Position numbers and translations under genes: made by a program. From NCBI GenBank assembly GCA_016124855.1, contig WGMX01000004.1, positions 62,001-126,000 of the forward strand: a DNA stretch of 64,000 nucleotides. Direction: 5' to 3'. Of the stretch, positions 62,683-64,000 are shown one piece after another (positions within the stretch are counted from its first letter, which is position 1; every line of letters begins with the position of its first letter). The stretch is from Anaerolineaceae bacterium (lineage in GTDB: Bacteria > Chloroflexota > Anaerolineae > Aggregatilineales > Phototrophicaceae). The notes beneath the pieces are model-generated. The model was not told the origin of the DNA. It saw only the letters and a list, made by a program, of their open reading frames with translations, and did no database searches.

Positions 62683-63373
62683 TCCTGACTCTATTTTGTC
62701 GACCGACCTCAGTCGTACGATGCGCGATTACCTTGCAGAGATTTATCGCCTTGCTGATCGTGCTGATGATCCTACCAGCTACATTGGAACTTCTGCCCTT
62801 GCCGACTTGCTAGACGTTAGCCCTCCCGCTGTCAACCGCATGGTGACGAGGCTCAAAGAAAATGGCTTGCTGGAGCATGAACCTTATCAAGGTATTCGCC
62901 TAACCAATTCAGGTCGGCAGGAAGCCCTAAAGCAGTTACGGAGCCACCGTATCGTTGAGGCCTTTTTAGTCAATGTGATGGGTTTCGGGTGGCATCAAGT
63001 ACACGAAGAAGCCGAGCGCATGAGTCAGGGACTAAGCGATGTTTTGGTCGAGCGCATGTACCGAATGGCGCATGAACCAAGCCATTGTCCTCATGGCGAA
63101 CCGATCCCATTGCCAGATGGGACTTTACCCGAATCGAATGACGAGTTGCTTTCAATTGCCCCGTTAAATGTTGATCTGGAAATAACACGGGTCCGGACGC
63201 GTGAATCTGATCGACTAGAGTACCTCGCCGCGCTGGGGCTCGTTCCGGGACGAAACCTTCAAGTCATTCATTTGGCACCATTTAATGGCCCTATCCAGCT
63301 AAAAGTCGGCAGCGAGTATCGTATCGTAGGTCACAATCTGGCTGAACTAATTAAGGTTAAGCCGCTGGGGTAG
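62672..63373 (+). CDS. DtxR/MntR family metal-dependent regulator with FeoA domain
   Basis: A 233-residue DNA-binding repressor. The winged helix (about 10-75) has YLAEIYRLAD, TSALADLLDVSPPAVNRMV and GLLEHEPYQGIRLT. The dimerisation/metal domain has LRSHRIVEAFLV, HQVHEEAERM and the segment SHCPHGEPIP, which contains the Cys/His ligands of DtxR-type site 2. An FeoA/SH3-like domain (about 155-233) ends the protein. It should sense Fe2+ or Mn2+. The ATG at 62672 lies inside the end of the phosphoesterase gene. Its 3' end overlaps the convergent binding-protein gene by 17 bases. Confidence 0.92.
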   Translation: MAGDPDSILSTDLSRTMRDYLAEIYRLADRADDPTSYIGTSALADLLDVSPPAVNRMVTRLKENGLLEHEPYQGIRLTNSGRQEALKQLRSHRIVEAFLVNVMGFGWHQVHEEAERMSQGLSDVLVERMYRMAHEPSHCPHGEPIPLPDGTLPESNDELLSIAPLNVDLEITRVRTRESDRLEYLAALGLVPGRNLQVIHLAPFNGPIQLKVGSEYRIVGHNLAELIKVKPLG

Positions 63374-64000
63374 GTGTCTCGGTAGAGTCTTGCTCTAAGG
63401 TTTCCTTCGTAATGATTTGCTTTGGCGGTACGATTATGCTTTCTGCGATGGTGCTGCCGTTTAATAATTGAACGGTAGCATCCATCATCGCTTCCGCCAA
63501 CTGTACTCGTGACGACTCGACCGAACCCCGAATAAAGTAGCCTCTACGGATGTATTCACGTGCAAGCGCTTCGGCATCAATACTCACAATTACGACACTA
63601 CTTGGATCAATGCCTGCTTCTGCCATCGCATCAATTGCACCAAATGACCCTGCATCATTGATACTCAAAATCATATTGAACTTTACACCGTCTTTGATCA
63701 GCTTTTCAACCGATGCCTTGCCAAATTCGCGTGTTGCTCCTAGATAACGTCCTATAACCGTCGCGTTAGGAGCAAATTCCTTTAAGCCATCTTCTAAGCC
63801 GTTAGCGCGCGACACGATGTCTGCTCGATCAGGGTAATCAAGGATAATGACCTGTGCCTGTCCGCCCATCTCATCGCGCACAATCTTTCCTGCAAATCGC
63901 CCCGGCTCTAGTCCGAGTAAGTGGTCGTCTCCACCCACCATGACTCCACCTGAATCAGGCACGTCGTTGGCTTGCAACACGACTGGAATGTGGGCTGTGA
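63357..64000 (-). CDS. Periplasmic sugar-binding protein (ABC), 5' part outside the window
   Basis: The frame is open to the right edge, so the N-terminal part with the signal peptide is missing. About 213 residues are seen, starting near AHIPVVLQANDVP. The pattern fits type I periplasmic binding proteins of sugar ABC importers: QAQVIILDYPDRADIVSRAN (hinge strand), ILSINDAGSFGAIDAMAEAG, VVIVSIDAEALAREYIRRG and a final Pro/Thr tail. The ligand is probably a sugar or polyol, but key residues are partly outside. The 3' end overlaps the DtxR-like gene by 17 bases. Confidence 0.85.
   Translation of the reverse strand, partial: TAHIPVVLQANDVPDSGGVMVGGDDHLLGLEPGRFAGKIVRDEMGGQAQVIILDYPDRADIVSRANGLEDGLKEFAPNATVIGRYLGATREFGKASVEKLIKDGVKFNMILSINDAGSFGAIDAMAEAGIDPSSVVIVSIDAEALAREYIRRGYFIRGSVESSRVQLAEAMMDATVQLLNGSTIAESIIVPPKQIITKETLEQDSTETPTPAA

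Overview
The window reads as a chromosomal piece of a Chloroflexota bacterium, probably an Anaerolineae-like lineage. This is inferred from gene content, not a search. Pointers are the many exported proteins with long Pro/Thr stalks and lipoboxes, a cohesin/dockerin-type exported protein, a DUF2330 protein, a MASE1 sensor kinase, a MoxR-DUF58-transglutaminase operon, and a scatter of short dispersed repeats between (and sometimes inside) genes. No rRNA, tRNA, CRISPR array, prophage or transposase was seen.

Layout. 1-9.6 kb: end of an unidentified protein, a divergent Ser/Thr kinase homologue, CutC, a DUF89/ARMT1-like phosphatase, an exported PQQ-type sugar dehydrogenase with cohesin and dockerin modules, an SDR with a membrane-protein partner, and an enoyl-CoA hydratase. 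10-17.5 kb (minus strand): envelope and exported proteins (DUF2330, anchored beta-propeller), a DinB-M23-M14 operon and a DUF4037 protein. 17.6-28.3 kb: a large orphan sensor kinase, a PrsA/SurA-like foldase lipoprotein followed by three small anchored proteins (one of only 35 residues), an M28 peptidase lipoprotein and two tandem NNGT-repeat exported proteins. 28.5-29.8 kb: an MFS transporter.

29.9-48.7 kb is the metabolic heart: argC, argB, argD, argJ, carA and carB on the plus strand, interleaved with a phosphoesterase-like gene, an EamA transporter, DUF1877-like and HNH-like genes, a cation/proton antiporter, a class III aminotransferase and three tandem STAS-like paralogues. Together argJ, argB, argC and argD carry out the acetyl cycle from glutamate to ornithine, and carAB makes carbamoyl phosphate. 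argF, argG, argH and argR are not in the window.

The most striking signal lies in front of this cluster (29950-30172): a promoter, a 29-codon leader ORF with five Arg codons in six positions, and an intrinsic terminator with an 11-bp stem. The 5' arm of that stem can pair instead with a segment inside the leader ORF. This has the architecture of a ribosome-mediated attenuator for arginine biosynthesis, a control mode rarely associated with arginine.

48.7-64 kb: a GyrB-like protein reduced to its ATPase and transducer halves, about 1 kb of gene-free repeat mosaic, a formamidase, an AEC transporter, a topology-modulation-type P-loop protein, the MoxR-DUF58-transglutaminase operon, an RNA 2',3'-cyclic phosphodiesterase with an exported repeat protein, two unidentified proteins, a metallophosphoesterase overlapping a DtxR-type regulator, and an incomplete sugar-binding protein at the right edge.

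At least four families of short dispersed repeats run through the window: GTAGGG palindromes joined to a C-rich/G-rich block, CTTTGTGTCTTTGTGG-like strings, CTTGTAACTTG strings and a 115-nt element. Some copies are translated in frame inside genes. Coordinates, pairings and identities below were worked out by eye and hand count.
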